A DNA stretch of 64,000 nt from Anoxybacillus sp050480245 (GCA_050480245.1 JBCNEQ010000004.1); one strand, 5' to 3'. Positions 17,138 through 26,012 are shown, counted from the stretch's first letter. The notes: generated by a model from the letters alone, not told the origin. Translations and numbers: made by a program.

Positions 17138-18043
17138 CTAACCCTCCATATCGTACGGTTCGTAATCTTTCCGGAGCGGATAGCCGACCCAGTTCTCCCC
17201 TAAGAAAATGCGAATGAGGTTTGGATGGCCTTCAAAACGAATACCAAGCAAGTCGTACGCTTCGCACTCTGGCCAATTTGCCCCTGGCCAAAGCGGAACA
17301 AGCGAGTCAATGACCGGATTGTCGCGATCTATTTTTACTTTCAACGCAACGGACTGGCGATTTTTATAAGAATACAAGTGGACGTACACTTCCATATGTG
17401 TTTGAAAATCCGTTCCGTGCAACTCCGATAAATAATCAAAACTTAGCTGCTCATTATATTTTAAAAACTCAGCCACTTTAAAATATGTATCTTTTTTCAC
17501 AACGAGTGTCGGTACGTCTTTCGACAAACGATTGATGTAAGCGTTTTCTAAAACATCTTTTCCGAGATGCTCTTCAATGACTTTGACGTATTTGTCGAGA
17601 TATGGCTGATTTGGCGACGGTGTTTCCTCTTTTTGTTCAGCGACATCTGCATTTTTTGCTTTTGCTGCTGCAGCTTTTGCTTTCGCCGCTGCTGCCGCTT
17701 TTTTCTTCGCTAGTTCTTCTTCGCTTAATTCTCCAGACTCTGCTGCTTTTTGTTTCGCTAGCGCTGCCGCTTTCGCTTTCGCCGCTGCTGCTGCTTTTTT
17801 CTTCGCTAACTCTTCTTCGCTTAAGTCCCCCGTCTCTGTTGCTTTTTGTTTCGCCAATGCTGCCGCTTTCGCCTTCGCTGCTGCTGCCGCTTTTTTCTTC
17901 GCAAGCGCAACATCATCTTCCTGTTCGAGCGTCGGCTCAGTTTGTTCGGCTGCTTGTTTGGCGGCAAGACGCTCTTTTGCTAATTGTTTCGCCCGTTCGG
18001 CCGCTTCTCTTTTTAGTTGCTGTAAATCTTTTTCATCGCTCAT
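17138..18043 (-). CDS. nuoC: NADH-quinone oxidoreductase subunit C with Ala/Lys-repeat extension
   Basis: The 30-kDa subunit of the complex I peripheral arm. Residues from about 145 to 301 are the conserved domain (LSFDYLSELHGTDF; ECEAYDLLGIRFEGHPNLIRIFLGENWVGYPLRKDYEP). In front of it is a ~140-residue extension: a charged coiled-coil-like head (1-45), then two complete 32-residue units and a third partial unit of AKKKAAAAAKAKAAALAKQK type joined by a GDLSEEEL linker (residues 47-131). This part has no homology to the NuoC core and looks like a low-complexity helical arm with high positive charge on one side. nuoB ends immediately before its ATG with no gap. Confidence 0.95.
   Translation of the reverse strand: MSDEKDLQQLKREAAERAKQLAKERLAAKQAAEQTEPTLEQEDDVALAKKKAAAAAKAKAAALAKQKATETGDLSEEELAKKKAAAAAKAKAAALAKQKAAESGELSEEELAKKKAAAAAKAKAAAAKAKNADVAEQKEETPSPNQPYLDKYVKVIEEHLGKDVLENAYINRLSKDVPTLVVKKDTYFKVAEFLKYNEQLSFDYLSELHGTDFQTHMEVYVHLYSYKNRQSVALKVKIDRDNPVIDSLVPLWPGANWPECEAYDLLGIRFEGHPNLIRIFLGENWVGYPLRKDYEPYDMEG
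17651..17905. repeat. 96-bp tandem repeat in nuoC
   Basis: Two complete 96-bp units plus a partial third, encoding residues 47-78, 79-110 and 111-131 of NuoC. The units begin LAKKKAAAAAKAK. They preserve frame and could expand or contract by recombination. Confidence 0.85.
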
Positions 18044-18556
18044 TTACAGCACCCTCTTTCCTGTTTTTGCTTCGTAGCGAATCTTCTCTTTTAACTTATT
18101 AATGCCATAAATAAGGGCAGCTGGGTTTGGCGGACAGCCTGGAATATATACATCAACAGGGACGATTTGATCGACACCTTTCACAACGCAATACGATTTC
18201 ACGTACGGACCACCTGCCGTTGCACATGATCCCATCGCAATGACCCATTTCGGTTCAGGCATTTGATCGTACAAGCGGCGAACAATTGGCGCCATTTTTT
18301 TCGTGACTGTACCTGAAACGATCATGACGTCAGATTGACGAGGTGACGTACGGAAAAAAGATCCAAAGCGATCTAAATCGTAATGGGAAGAACCGACTCC
18401 CATCATTTCAATGGCGCAACAGGCAAGTCCGAACGTAAGCGGCCATAGCGAGTTGCTGCGCGCCCACGCTTTTAGCTGTTCTAATGTCGTTAAAAACACA
18501 TTGCGGCGCATTTCTTCCATTTCCTGATCTGATACGTTCAACAATTTTACATCCAT
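18044..18556 (-). CDS. nuoB: NADH-quinone oxidoreductase subunit B (cluster N2)
   Basis: Carries the terminal [4Fe-4S] cluster N2 of complex I, which reduces quinone. The cluster ligands are recognisable: the tandem cysteines in FGLACCAIEMMG, one in GSCATAGGPY and one in PGCPPNPAALIYGI. The start is placed at the ATG at 18556 (170 residues), five to six bases after GAAGGTG; it overlaps the end of nuoA by ten bases. The longer frame would add seven mostly acidic residues. Adjacent at the other end to nuoC with no gap. Confidence 0.95.
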   Translation of the reverse strand: MDVKLLNVSDQEMEEMRRNVFLTTLEQLKAWARSNSLWPLTFGLACCAIEMMGVGSSHYDLDRFGSFFRTSPRQSDVMIVSGTVTKKMAPIVRRLYDQMPEPKWVIAMGSCATAGGPYVKSYCVVKGVDQIVPVDVYIPGCPPNPAALIYGINKLKEKIRYEAKTGKRVL

Positions 18557-18912
18557 TTTAACACCTTCTTCTTCCAAGCATACACAAGCCCAATTAACAA
18601 CATGACGACGAAAATGAGCATTTCGATGATGGCAAATGCACCAAGCTTTTCAAATGCCACCGCCCACGGATATAAAAATACAGTTTCTACATCAAAAATG
18701 ACGAACAGCAACGCAAAGATGTAATATCTCACGTTAAATTGCACGCGCGAATCGTGGAATGGATCCAATCCGCTCTCGTACGTTGTTTGCTTCGCTGCAT
18801 TTGGCGCATGTGGACGAAGAAAACGTCCCGCTGTGAGCGCAACGATCGGAAGTAAAATACCTAAACAAAGAAACACAAAGACGACTACATAACTGTTTAC
18901 ATAAACGTTCAA
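18547..18912 (-). CDS. nuoA: NADH-quinone oxidoreductase subunit A
   Basis: Small membrane subunit of complex I (121 residues, three helices) that lines the quinone entry with NuoH. The conserved loop TYESGLDPFHDSRVQFNVRYYIFALLFVIFDVETVFLYPWAV is intact. The start is TTG at 18912, placed just after AAGGGGTGGGG; the upstream in-frame ATG would add an unconserved, non-membrane peptide. First gene of the operon, with a sigma-A promoter at 18986-19014. Confidence 0.92.
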   Translation of the reverse strand: MNVYVNSYVVVFVFLCLGILLPIVALTAGRFLRPHAPNAAKQTTYESGLDPFHDSRVQFNVRYYIFALLFVIFDVETVFLYPWAVAFEKLGAFAIIEMLIFVVMLLIGLVYAWKKKVLKWM

Positions 18913-18985
18913 CGATGCCCCACCCCTTTGTGACTTTATACACATTTTTCAAAAACTTCATACTATTACGACTGTAACCGATAAC

Positions 18986-19014
18986 ATTATATCACTTCTT
19001 CACATATGTGTCGA
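18986..19014 (-). promoter_or_regulatory. Sigma-A promoter of the nuo operon
   Basis: TCGACA (rev. 19009-19014) and TATAAT (rev. 18986-18991) separated by 17 bases. A perfect 10-bp palindrome CACATATGTG occupies 19001-19010, overlapping the -35 and spacer, and might be an operator. Confidence 0.7.
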
Positions 19015-19060
19015 TAAAACTTGTTCCAAAAACAAGAAAAACACCCCCTCTTTCTAATAA

Positions 19061-19093
19061 CAAAAAACCCTAAGAGACGATGCTCTTAGGGTT
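19061..19093 (-). terminator. Terminator of the atp operon
   Basis: Perfect 11-bp stem (19066-19076 with 19083-19093), 6-base loop, followed by a T-run on the minus strand. It overlaps the atpC stop codon. Confidence 0.9.
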
Positions 19094-19496
19094 AAAAGTT
19101 GCGATTTGCGACATTTAAACGGTTGAGCGCGCGACGTAAAGCTAGCTCAGCCCGCTTATGATCAATATCTTCTTGTTTCGCTTGCAGACGGCGTTCAGCC
19201 CGCTCTTTCGCCGCTTTTGCACGCGCCACGTCAATATCTTCTGCACGTTCTGCCGCTTGCGCCAAAATCGTCACACGATCAGGGCGAACTTCTAAAAAGC
19301 CACCGCTCACCGCGACAAGCTCAGTTGCGTTTCCTTTTTTCAAACGAACCGCGCCAATCTCTAGCGGTGCGACCATCGGAATGTGCCCTGGCAACACGCC
19401 GAGTTCGCCGCTTTGCGCTTTAGCGCTCACCATTTCCACATCCGCTTCATATACTGGGCCGTCCGGAGTTACGACACTGACTTTAATCGTCTTCAT
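19092..19496 (-). CDS. atpC: ATP synthase F1 subunit epsilon
   Basis: Central-stalk subunit that inhibits ATP hydrolysis; in thermophilic Bacillaceae its C-terminal helices bind ATP. 134 residues: a beta-sandwich (VVTPDGPVYEADVEMVSAKAQSGELGVLPGHIPMVAPLEIGAVRL) followed by two helices rich in Arg/Glu. The ATP-binding helical motif region ERAEDIDVARAKAAKERAERRL is present. Last gene of the operon. Confidence 0.97.
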   Translation of the reverse strand: MKTIKVSVVTPDGPVYEADVEMVSAKAQSGELGVLPGHIPMVAPLEIGAVRLKKGNATELVAVSGGFLEVRPDRVTILAQAAERAEDIDVARAKAAKERAERRLQAKQEDIDHKRAELALRRALNRLNVANRNF

Positions 19497-19520
19497 GAAA
19501 AAATCCTCCTCGGTCCCTTA

Positions 19521-20942
19521 TTAAACTTCTACGCCCATTTTTCTCGCTTTTTCAATCACTTCTTCAATACGGCCGACTAATCGGAACGCATCTTCTGGAA
19601 GATGGTCATATTTTCCTTCCAAAATTTCTTTAAAGCCACGAACTGTTTCTTTTACAGGAACGTATGAACCTGGCTGCCCTGTAAACTGTTCAGCGACGTG
19701 GAAGTTTTGTGATAAGAAGAACTGAATGCGACGAGCGCGATGAACGACAAGTTTATCTTCTTCTGAAAGCTCATCCATACCGAGAATCGCGATAATGTCT
19801 TGCAATTCTTTATAGCGTTGCAACGTTTGTTGTACTTTACGAGCAACTTGGTAATGCTCTTCTCCAACAATCTCAGGAGAAAGCGCACGAGATGTTGATG
19901 CAAGCGGGTCTACCGCTGGGTAAATACCCATCTCAGATAATTTACGCTCTAAGTTTGTCGTTGCATCTAAGTGTGCGAACGTTGTCGCTGGCGCTGGGTC
20001 TGTGTAGTCGTCTGCTGGTACGTAAATCGCTTGGATCGATGTAACCGAACCGACTGCTGTTGATGTAATACGTTCTTGTAATTGACCCATTTCTGTCGCA
20101 AGCGTTGGTTGGTAACCTACCGCTGAAGGCATGCGTCCTAATAGGGCGGAAACTTCTGAACCTGCTTGCGTGAAGCGGAAAATGTTATCGATGAAGAACA
20201 ATACGTCTTGTCCTTGCTCATCACGGAAATATTCCGCCATCGTCAATCCTGTTAATGCGACGCGCATACGTGCTCCAGGCGGCTCGTTCATTTGACCGAA
20301 TACCATCGCTGTTTTGTTAATAACGCCAGAGTCTTTCATTTCATGGTACAAGTCGTTTCCTTCGCGCGTGCGCTCACCAACGCCCGCGAATACGGAAATA
20401 CCACCGTGCTCTTGCGCGATGTTGTTAATTAACTCTTGAATTAAAACCGTTTTTCCTACCCCTGCACCACCGAACAAACCGATTTTTCCACCTTTAATAT
20501 AAGGTGCAAGCAAGTCAACGACTTTAATCCCCGTTTCTAAAATTTCAACTTGTGTAGAAAGTTGTTCAAATTTTGGTGCTGGACGGTGGATTGCATCGCG
20601 GCGAGCGTCTGCTGGGATTTCTTCTCCTAAGTCAATCGGCTCACCTAGTACGTTGAATACACGTCCAAGTGTAACTTCACCAACAGGAACAGAAATTGGT
20701 GCTCCTGTATCAATGACTTCCATGCCACGCACTAATCCGTCTGTCGTTGACATCGCAATTGTGCGTACTGTATCGTCCCCAAGGTGAAGGGCTACTTCTA
20801 ACGTTAAGTCGATATCGACTTCTTTTTCGTTACGCGCTTTATGTTTAATTTTTAGGGCGTTGTAAATCGCAGGTAAGTGTCCGTCTTCGAACTTGACGTC
20901 TACAACAGGACCCATAACTTGAATAACGCGTCCTTTTGCCAT
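19521..20942 (-). CDS. atpD: ATP synthase F1 subunit beta
   Basis: Catalytic subunit of F1. The 473-residue product has the Walker A GGAGVGKT at about 158-165, the catalytic GERTREGNDLYHEM (Glu and the DELSEED-region partner), Walker B VLFFIDNIFRF, and DELSEEDKLVVHRARRIQFFLSQNFHVAEQFTG with the torque-transmitting DELSEED loop. ATG follows AGGAGGG. Confidence 0.98.
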   Translation of the reverse strand: MAKGRVIQVMGPVVDVKFEDGHLPAIYNALKIKHKARNEKEVDIDLTLEVALHLGDDTVRTIAMSTTDGLVRGMEVIDTGAPISVPVGEVTLGRVFNVLGEPIDLGEEIPADARRDAIHRPAPKFEQLSTQVEILETGIKVVDLLAPYIKGGKIGLFGGAGVGKTVLIQELINNIAQEHGGISVFAGVGERTREGNDLYHEMKDSGVINKTAMVFGQMNEPPGARMRVALTGLTMAEYFRDEQGQDVLFFIDNIFRFTQAGSEVSALLGRMPSAVGYQPTLATEMGQLQERITSTAVGSVTSIQAIYVPADDYTDPAPATTFAHLDATTNLERKLSEMGIYPAVDPLASTSRALSPEIVGEEHYQVARKVQQTLQRYKELQDIIAILGMDELSEEDKLVVHRARRIQFFLSQNFHVAEQFTGQPGSYVPVKETVRGFKEILEGKYDHLPEDAFRLVGRIEEVIEKARKMGVEV

Positions 20943-20970
20943 CGTTTTCCCTCCTAACTGCTAATCAACC

Positions 20971-21831
20971 TTATTGCAAGGCGTTCGCTCCGGCCACAAT
21001 CTCTGTAATTTCTTGCGTAATCGCTGCTTGGCGGGCACGGTTGTAAGAAAGCGTAAGTGTCCGAATCAATTCTTTTGCGTTGTCTGTTGCGTTTTTCATC
21101 GCTGTCATCCGCGCTGCATGCTCGCTCGCCTTCGCATCAAGCAACGCACCGTAAATTAAGCTTTCAGCGTATTGTGGCAACAATACTTCTAAAATTTCTT
21201 CTTGTGACGGTTCAAATTCGTAAGTTGTCAACTTTTTATCAGAAGCTAAATCCGTTAAAGGCAATAGCTTTTTCTCCGTCACATCTTGTTGAATGGCACT
21301 GACGAAATGGTTGTAAAACATATACAATTCATCAAACGTACCATCTGCAAACATGTTTACTGTTTTGTTCGCAATTTCTTTAATGTCCGCAAACACCGGT
21401 TGGTCCGGCAAGCCGGTAATATGTAAAGCTACCGGAATGTTGCGGCGTTTAAAGAAATTTAAACCGACGCGACCGATTGCAATAATCGCATACTCTTCTG
21501 ACGAACGGTGACGCTCTTGAATTGTTTGAAAAACGGTACGAAGCACGTTGCTGTTGTAAGCACCTGCTAAACCACGGTCAGATGTAATGACTAAATATCC
21601 CGTCTTTTTTACCGGGCGCTTTACGAGCATTGGATGAGAAGCGTCATTGCTACCGAGCGCAACGCTCGCTACAACTTCTTGAATTTTTTCCATATACGGT
21701 GTAAACGATCTTGCGTTATGCTCAGCACGGTTTAATTTCGATGCCGAGACCATTTCCATCGCTTTTGTAATTTGGCTCGTCTTTTTTGTCGTATTAATCC
21801 GTGCTTTTATATCGCGTAACGATGCTCCCAA
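20971..21831 (-). CDS. atpG: ATP synthase F1 subunit gamma
   Basis: Rotor shaft of F1 (286 residues), an antiparallel coiled coil formed by the N-terminal (SLRDIKARINTTKKTSQITKAMEMVSASKLNRAE) and C-terminal (ASEHAARMTAMKNATDNAKELIRTLTLSYNRARQAAITQEITEIVAGANAL) helices. The start is taken as TTG at 21831, seven bases after AAGGTGG, giving MGASLRDIK; GTG codons just upstream lie in the ribosome site itself. The exact start is the only doubt. Confidence 0.93.
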   Translation of the reverse strand: MGASLRDIKARINTTKKTSQITKAMEMVSASKLNRAEHNARSFTPYMEKIQEVVASVALGSNDASHPMLVKRPVKKTGYLVITSDRGLAGAYNSNVLRTVFQTIQERHRSSEEYAIIAIGRVGLNFFKRRNIPVALHITGLPDQPVFADIKEIANKTVNMFADGTFDELYMFYNHFVSAIQQDVTEKKLLPLTDLASDKKLTTYEFEPSQEEILEVLLPQYAESLIYGALLDAKASEHAARMTAMKNATDNAKELIRTLTLSYNRARQAAITQEITEIVAGANALQ

Positions 21832-21900
21832 AGGTTTCACCACCTTTTTCGCTCAATTGTTGAAAGTGACGGAACAGCTAAGCTGTTCCGCTTACGTTTC

Positions 21901-23415
21901 TTACTCCGATACGACAAACGTCTTTTTGAACGCTTCAATTGCTTTATTGAAGTCTTCTTCGTTTGGAAGATCGCCTGTTGTACGAATGTGTTCCATTAGT
22001 TTTTGACCGTTTTCGTCTTTGTCTAACCATGCATGGAACTCTTTTTCAAAGCGGCGAATGTCTTCTACTGGAATGTCATCTAAAAAGCCGCGTGTTAATG
22101 CGTAAATAATCGCTACTTGTTTTTCAACTGGTAGCGGCTCATGTAAACCTTGTTTTAACACTTCAACTGTGCGCGCACCGCGGGCAAGTTTTGCTTGTGT
22201 CGCTTTATCAAGGTCTGAACCGAACTGTGCGAACGCCTCTAACTCACGATATGCCGCTAAGTCAAGACGGAGCGTACCTGATACTTTTTTCATCGCTTTA
22301 ATTTGTGCCGCTCCACCGACGCGCGATACAGAAAGACCGGCGTTAATCGCTGGACGTACACCTGAGAAGAACAAATCAGACTGCAAGAAAATTTGTCCGT
22401 CTGTAATGGAAATGACGTTTGTTGGAATGTATGCTGAAATGTCGCCCGCTTGTGTTTCAACGAACGGCAACGCTGTTAATGAACCTGCACCTTTGGCATC
22501 GCTTAATTTAGCTGCGCGCTCAAGCAAGCGAGAATGCAAGTAGAATACGTCACCCGGATACGCTTCACGGCCTGGCGGACGGCGTAATAATAACGAAAGC
22601 TCACGATACGCTGCCGCTTGTTTTGATAAGTCATCGTATACAACAAGAACGTGTTGTCCTTTGTACATGAAGTATTCGCCCATCGTTACGCCCGCATATG
22701 GTGCTAAGAATAAAAGCGGAGCTGGCTGTGATGCAGATGCTGTAACGACGATTGTGTAGTCTAATGCACCGTATTTACGCAACGTTTCAACGACGTTACG
22801 AACCGTTGATTCTTTTTGTCCGATCGCCACATAAATACAAATCATGTCTTTGCCTTTTTGGTTGATGATTGTATCTACCGCAATGGACGTTTTTCCTGTT
22901 TGGCGGTCCCCGATAATTAACTCACGTTGACCACGACCGATTGGCACAAGCGCGTCAATCGCTTTAATTCCCGTTTGTAATGGCTCATGGACAGATTTAC
23001 GATCCATGACGCCAGGCGCTGGACTTTCAACCGGACGAGTTTCAGTCGTTTCAATTGGACCAAGCCCGTCTACCGGTTGTCCTAGTGGGTTCACGACACG
23101 ACCGATTAACGCTTCACCGACTGGCACTTCCATAATGCGACCTGTACGACGTACTTCATCGCCTTCTTTAATGCCTGTGTACGGTCCTAAAATAACGATA
23201 CCGACGTTGTTTTCTTCTAAGTTTAGCGCCAATCCCATGACGCCGTTGGCAAACTCAACAAGCTCCCCTGACATGACGTTGTCGAGGCCATGAGCACGAG
23301 CGATCCCGTCACCGACTTGAATGACTGTGCCGACATCGCTCACTTCGATTTCAGACTGATAGTTTTCGATTTGCTTTTTTATCAGCGCGCTAATTTCTTC
23401 CGCTTTGATGCTCAT
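21901..23415 (-). CDS. atpA: ATP synthase F1 subunit alpha
   Basis: Non-catalytic nucleotide-binding subunit of F1, 504 residues. Walker A GDRQTGKT at about 169-176, the arginine-finger region VGGAAQIKAMKKVSGTLRLDLA, and the N-terminal IKAEEISALIKKQIENY that contacts the delta subunit. The start at 23415 (MSIKAEEIS) follows AGGGGTG by six bases; the longer frame adds three residues. Confidence 0.97.
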   Translation of the reverse strand: MSIKAEEISALIKKQIENYQSEIEVSDVGTVIQVGDGIARAHGLDNVMSGELVEFANGVMGLALNLEENNVGIVILGPYTGIKEGDEVRRTGRIMEVPVGEALIGRVVNPLGQPVDGLGPIETTETRPVESPAPGVMDRKSVHEPLQTGIKAIDALVPIGRGQRELIIGDRQTGKTSIAVDTIINQKGKDMICIYVAIGQKESTVRNVVETLRKYGALDYTIVVTASASQPAPLLFLAPYAGVTMGEYFMYKGQHVLVVYDDLSKQAAAYRELSLLLRRPPGREAYPGDVFYLHSRLLERAAKLSDAKGAGSLTALPFVETQAGDISAYIPTNVISITDGQIFLQSDLFFSGVRPAINAGLSVSRVGGAAQIKAMKKVSGTLRLDLAAYRELEAFAQFGSDLDKATQAKLARGARTVEVLKQGLHEPLPVEKQVAIIYALTRGFLDDIPVEDIRRFEKEFHAWLDKDENGQKLMEHIRTTGDLPNEEDFNKAIEAFKKTFVVSE

Positions 23416-23439
23416 GCATTTCACCCCTATCTATAAATG

Positions 23440-23976
23440 TTAGCGAGTTAACTGTCGCTGTAATCTTGCTAATTTTCCGCTGACGCTTCCGTCGAAAATA
23501 CGGTTGCCAATGCGCACTTTTACGCCACCGATCACATCTTTATCGATGATGTTTGTGATGCGAAGCGTGTCGACGCCGACTTTTTTCGCAAACACTTCTG
23601 CTAGCGCATTCGTTTCATCTTCTGTTAACGGACGAGCGGAATAGACGATCGCCTCAGCTACACCGCGCGCTTCATTTGCTAGTGCAATAAACGCATCTGC
23701 CAAATCGCTGACGATGTCGATGCGATGGCGATCTAAAAGCAACATTAATGTATGTTTTAATACCGTCGAAATGTTCGCAAACGCTTCTTCAATGAGCGCT
23801 TTCTTTTTTGCTAGCGCAATTTTTGGATGATTGAGCACAGAAAGAAGCGCTTCATGTTGTGCAAACACTTGTTTGACGACGCGAAGTTCTTGTTCGAGCT
23901 GATCAAGAAGCTGCTGTTCTTTCGCAATTTCAAAAAGTGCCGACGCATATCGTTTCGCTACGACTTGTTTGTTCAT
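23440..23976 (-). CDS. atpH: ATP synthase subunit delta
   Basis: Peripheral-stalk cap joining the b subunits to F1 alpha. 178 residues, N-terminal six-helix domain beginning NKQVVAKRYASALFEIAKEQ, and the C-terminal family signature IGGVKVRIGNRIFDGSVSGKLARLQRQL. It overlaps atpF by four bases. Confidence 0.96.
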   Translation of the reverse strand: MNKQVVAKRYASALFEIAKEQQLLDQLEQELRVVKQVFAQHEALLSVLNHPKIALAKKKALIEEAFANISTVLKHTLMLLLDRHRIDIVSDLADAFIALANEARGVAEAIVYSARPLTEDETNALAEVFAKKVGVDTLRITNIIDKDVIGGVKVRIGNRIFDGSVSGKLARLQRQLTR

Positions 23977-24491
23977 CGGCTTTCTCCTACCTCTTGAATG
24001 TACTCGCTAATCAGCTTCGCTTGATCTTGTTCGCTCAATTCTTTTTCAATTACTTTTGATGCAATAAGTACGGATAAGGAAGCAACTTGTTGACGCAATG
24101 CCGCCATCGCTTGCTCTTTTTCTTGTGCGATTTCTTTTTTCGCTGCTTCTTTTAAGCGCTCTGCTTCAGCACGCGCTGCTTGAATGATTTGTTCTTTTTG
24201 CTCTTCACCAAGCTTGCGTGCTTCCTCGATAAGTGCTTGCGCTTCTTGGCGCGATTTTTTCATTAGTTCACGTTGCTCTTCTGCAAGCTTTTTCGCTTCT
24301 TGATGATGTTTTTCCGCCTGCTCGATCTCGTTCGCAATATGCTCTTCGCGTTGTTTCATGATGCCCATTAACGGACCGAACGCATATTTGCGAAGCAAGA
24401 ACATGAGCAATAGGAACATAATTAATTGGAATGCGATATCACCGCCGTTGAACCCATGTCCACCAGCGCCTAGTACAAACATGTTTACCAC
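23973..24491 (-). CDS. atpF: ATP synthase Fo subunit b
   Basis: Peripheral-stalk subunit: one membrane helix near the N-terminus (IAFQLIMFLLLMFLLRKYAF) and a long, highly charged right-handed coiled coil (about 40-160). The start is uncertain. The frame opens with TTG at 24512, inside or beside the GAAGGGAG site; the GTG at 24491, about ten bases downstream of GGGAG, is used here (172 residues), and an ATG three codons further is possible. Overlaps atpH at the end. Confidence 0.9.
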   Translation of the reverse strand: MVNMFVLGAGGHGFNGGDIAFQLIMFLLLMFLLRKYAFGPLMGIMKQREEHIANEIEQAEKHHQEAKKLAEEQRELMKKSRQEAQALIEEARKLGEEQKEQIIQAARAEAERLKEAAKKEIAQEKEQAMAALRQQVASLSVLIASKVIEKELSEQDQAKLISEYIQEVGESR

Positions 24492-24559
24492 CGCGCGTTT
24501 CACTCCCTTCAAAAATCGCCCGAATTATCGATCGGAACGTGTGCGTACGAACATAAAGG

Positions 24560-24595
24560 AATGGCGAAGGTTCTCATGGAATGATCTTCGCCATT
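24560..24595 (-). other. Hairpin between atpE and atpF
   Basis: A perfect 10-bp stem, AATGGCGAAG (24560-24569) with CTTCGCCATT (24586-24595), in the 160-base atpE-atpF spacer, the longest gap in the operon. There is no T-run, so it is not a normal terminator. It could stabilise or delimit the atpE transcript, since c subunits are needed in much larger number than b. Confidence 0.55.
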
Positions 24596-24653
24596 GTTGA
24601 ACGAGTTTCGTTTCCGTATGCAGTTACAGCTCGTGTCGAACGAGCGCTCAGTT

Positions 24654-24866
24654 CTAGCGACCTTGAACCATGAACGCGATAACAACCGCGATGATCGGAA
24701 TCGCCTCAACTAACGCTACCCCGATGAACATTGTTGTTTGTAACATACCGCGCGCCTCTGGTTGACGTGCAATTCCTTCTACTGTACGAGATACGATTAA
24801 ACCGTTACCAATACCAGCACCAAGTGCCGCTAAACCAATTGCAATTGCAGCTGCTAATACACCCAT
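24654..24866 (-). CDS. atpE: ATP synthase Fo subunit c
   Basis: Proteolipid of the rotor ring, 70 residues, two membrane helices joined by the polar loop ARQPEA. The proton-carrying carboxylate is Glu54 in [11 protein letters not shown]; the Gly-rich motif [10 protein letters not shown] packs the inner helix. A sodium-binding signature is not evident, so H+ coupling is expected. Confidence 0.98.
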
Positions 24867-24917
24867 TTGAAAAGTCCTCCTTCAATTTTTTTATGTTGAA
24901 ATGAATGTGTATGAAAA

Positions 24918-25628
24918 TTAATGGTCATGACTCACTTTGTGTGCCATATAAACCATTGTTAACATTGTGAAAATGAACGCTTGGATGGCGCCGACGAAAA
25001 TACTGAAGCCTTGCCATGCGAGCGTTGGAATAATCGCCGCAATCGTTCCGCCGACTCCTGTCGCCAAGCTTCCCGCTAAGAGCGCCAACAAAATTTCACC
25101 CGCGAAAATGTTTCCGTATAAACGAAGACCAAGCGTTAATGTGTTCGCAAACTCTTCAATGATTTTTAGCGGGAACAAAATTGGCATCGGGCTAACGAAC
25201 CCTTTCGCATATTCTTTAAAGCCGTTAAGCTTAATGCCGTAATAGTGCGATAACGCCACAACCATCGTTGCCAACGTTAACGTCACAACCGGATCAGCGG
25301 TTGGTGATTTCCACCATAGCTTATTGTCAATGACGACCGAAAACGGAAGACCGAGCATGTTCGCTACAAAAATGTACATAATGAGCGTCATGCCAAGCAT
25401 ATGAAAGCGTCCGCCCGTTTTCCAATCCATGTTGCTTTTAATAATTCCTTTGACAAAATCCATGACCCACTCAAGGAAGTTTTGCATTCCCGTTGGCTTC
25501 ATCGCTAAGTTGCGTGTTGCTAATACGGCAATGACAAACACAATGACGGATGTAACCGTAATCATTAATACGTTGGCTAAGTTAAATGTTAAGCCAAACA
25601 ACGTGTATAAAGGAGCTTCGTGATGCAT
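24918..25628 (-). CDS. atpB: ATP synthase Fo subunit a
   Basis: Stator subunit with the two proton half-channels, 236 residues and five to six helices. The essential arginine is in FANTLTLGLRLYGNIFAGE at about 160-178, and the C-terminal helix has VGAIQAFIFTMLTMVYMAHKV. The C-terminal His-rich end (SHDH) is typical of Bacillus. Confidence 0.97.
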   Translation of the reverse strand: MHHEAPLYTLFGLTFNLANVLMITVTSVIVFVIAVLATRNLAMKPTGMQNFLEWVMDFVKGIIKSNMDWKTGGRFHMLGMTLIMYIFVANMLGLPFSVVIDNKLWWKSPTADPVVTLTLATMVVALSHYYGIKLNGFKEYAKGFVSPMPILFPLKIIEEFANTLTLGLRLYGNIFAGEILLALLAGSLATGVGGTIAAIIPTLAWQGFSIFVGAIQAFIFTMLTMVYMAHKVSHDH

Positions 25629-25634
25629 CTGTAC

Positions 25635-26012
25635 TCACCTCTCTTCCCCTTTTGTTTTTTGGAAAAAGAAATCTATTATAATGACAATATAAGATGTCAT
25701 TAATCCCAATACGATCCACCCAATAGAAAACTGCTCTGGCCAGCGAAAAGCAATAAAAACAGCGAGCGCAGCCGCAGCCATGCGCGACATCATGCCGAGC
25801 GAGCGTGCTTTTTGTCCAGACGCAACCGCTTGTCCAAAACGCTCGACCTTTCGCACCATCGTCCAGCCGTTATATAAGCTGATGACCGTTCCGAGAAACA
25901 AACTTGAAAACGCTTGCGAATAGGGGGTGAATGCCCACCCAAGCACATAAACCGCCAGCAAATATAGTATGTATGATTTGTGACGTCGCCAATGTTGCTG
26001 TAGCTCGTTCAT
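25635..26012 (-). CDS. atpI: ATP synthase protein I
   Basis: A 125-residue membrane protein with four predicted helices, the AtpI family that helps assemble the c ring. It lies between atpZ and atpB as in Bacillus; atpZ overlaps its start by four bases. Sequence conservation in this family is low, so the call leans on position and topology. Confidence 0.85.
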   Translation of the reverse strand: MNELQQHWRRHKSYILYLLAVYVLGWAFTPYSQAFSSLFLGTVISLYNGWTMVRKVERFGQAVASGQKARSLGMMSRMAAAALAVFIAFRWPEQFSIGWIVLGLMTSYIVIIIDFFFQKTKGEER

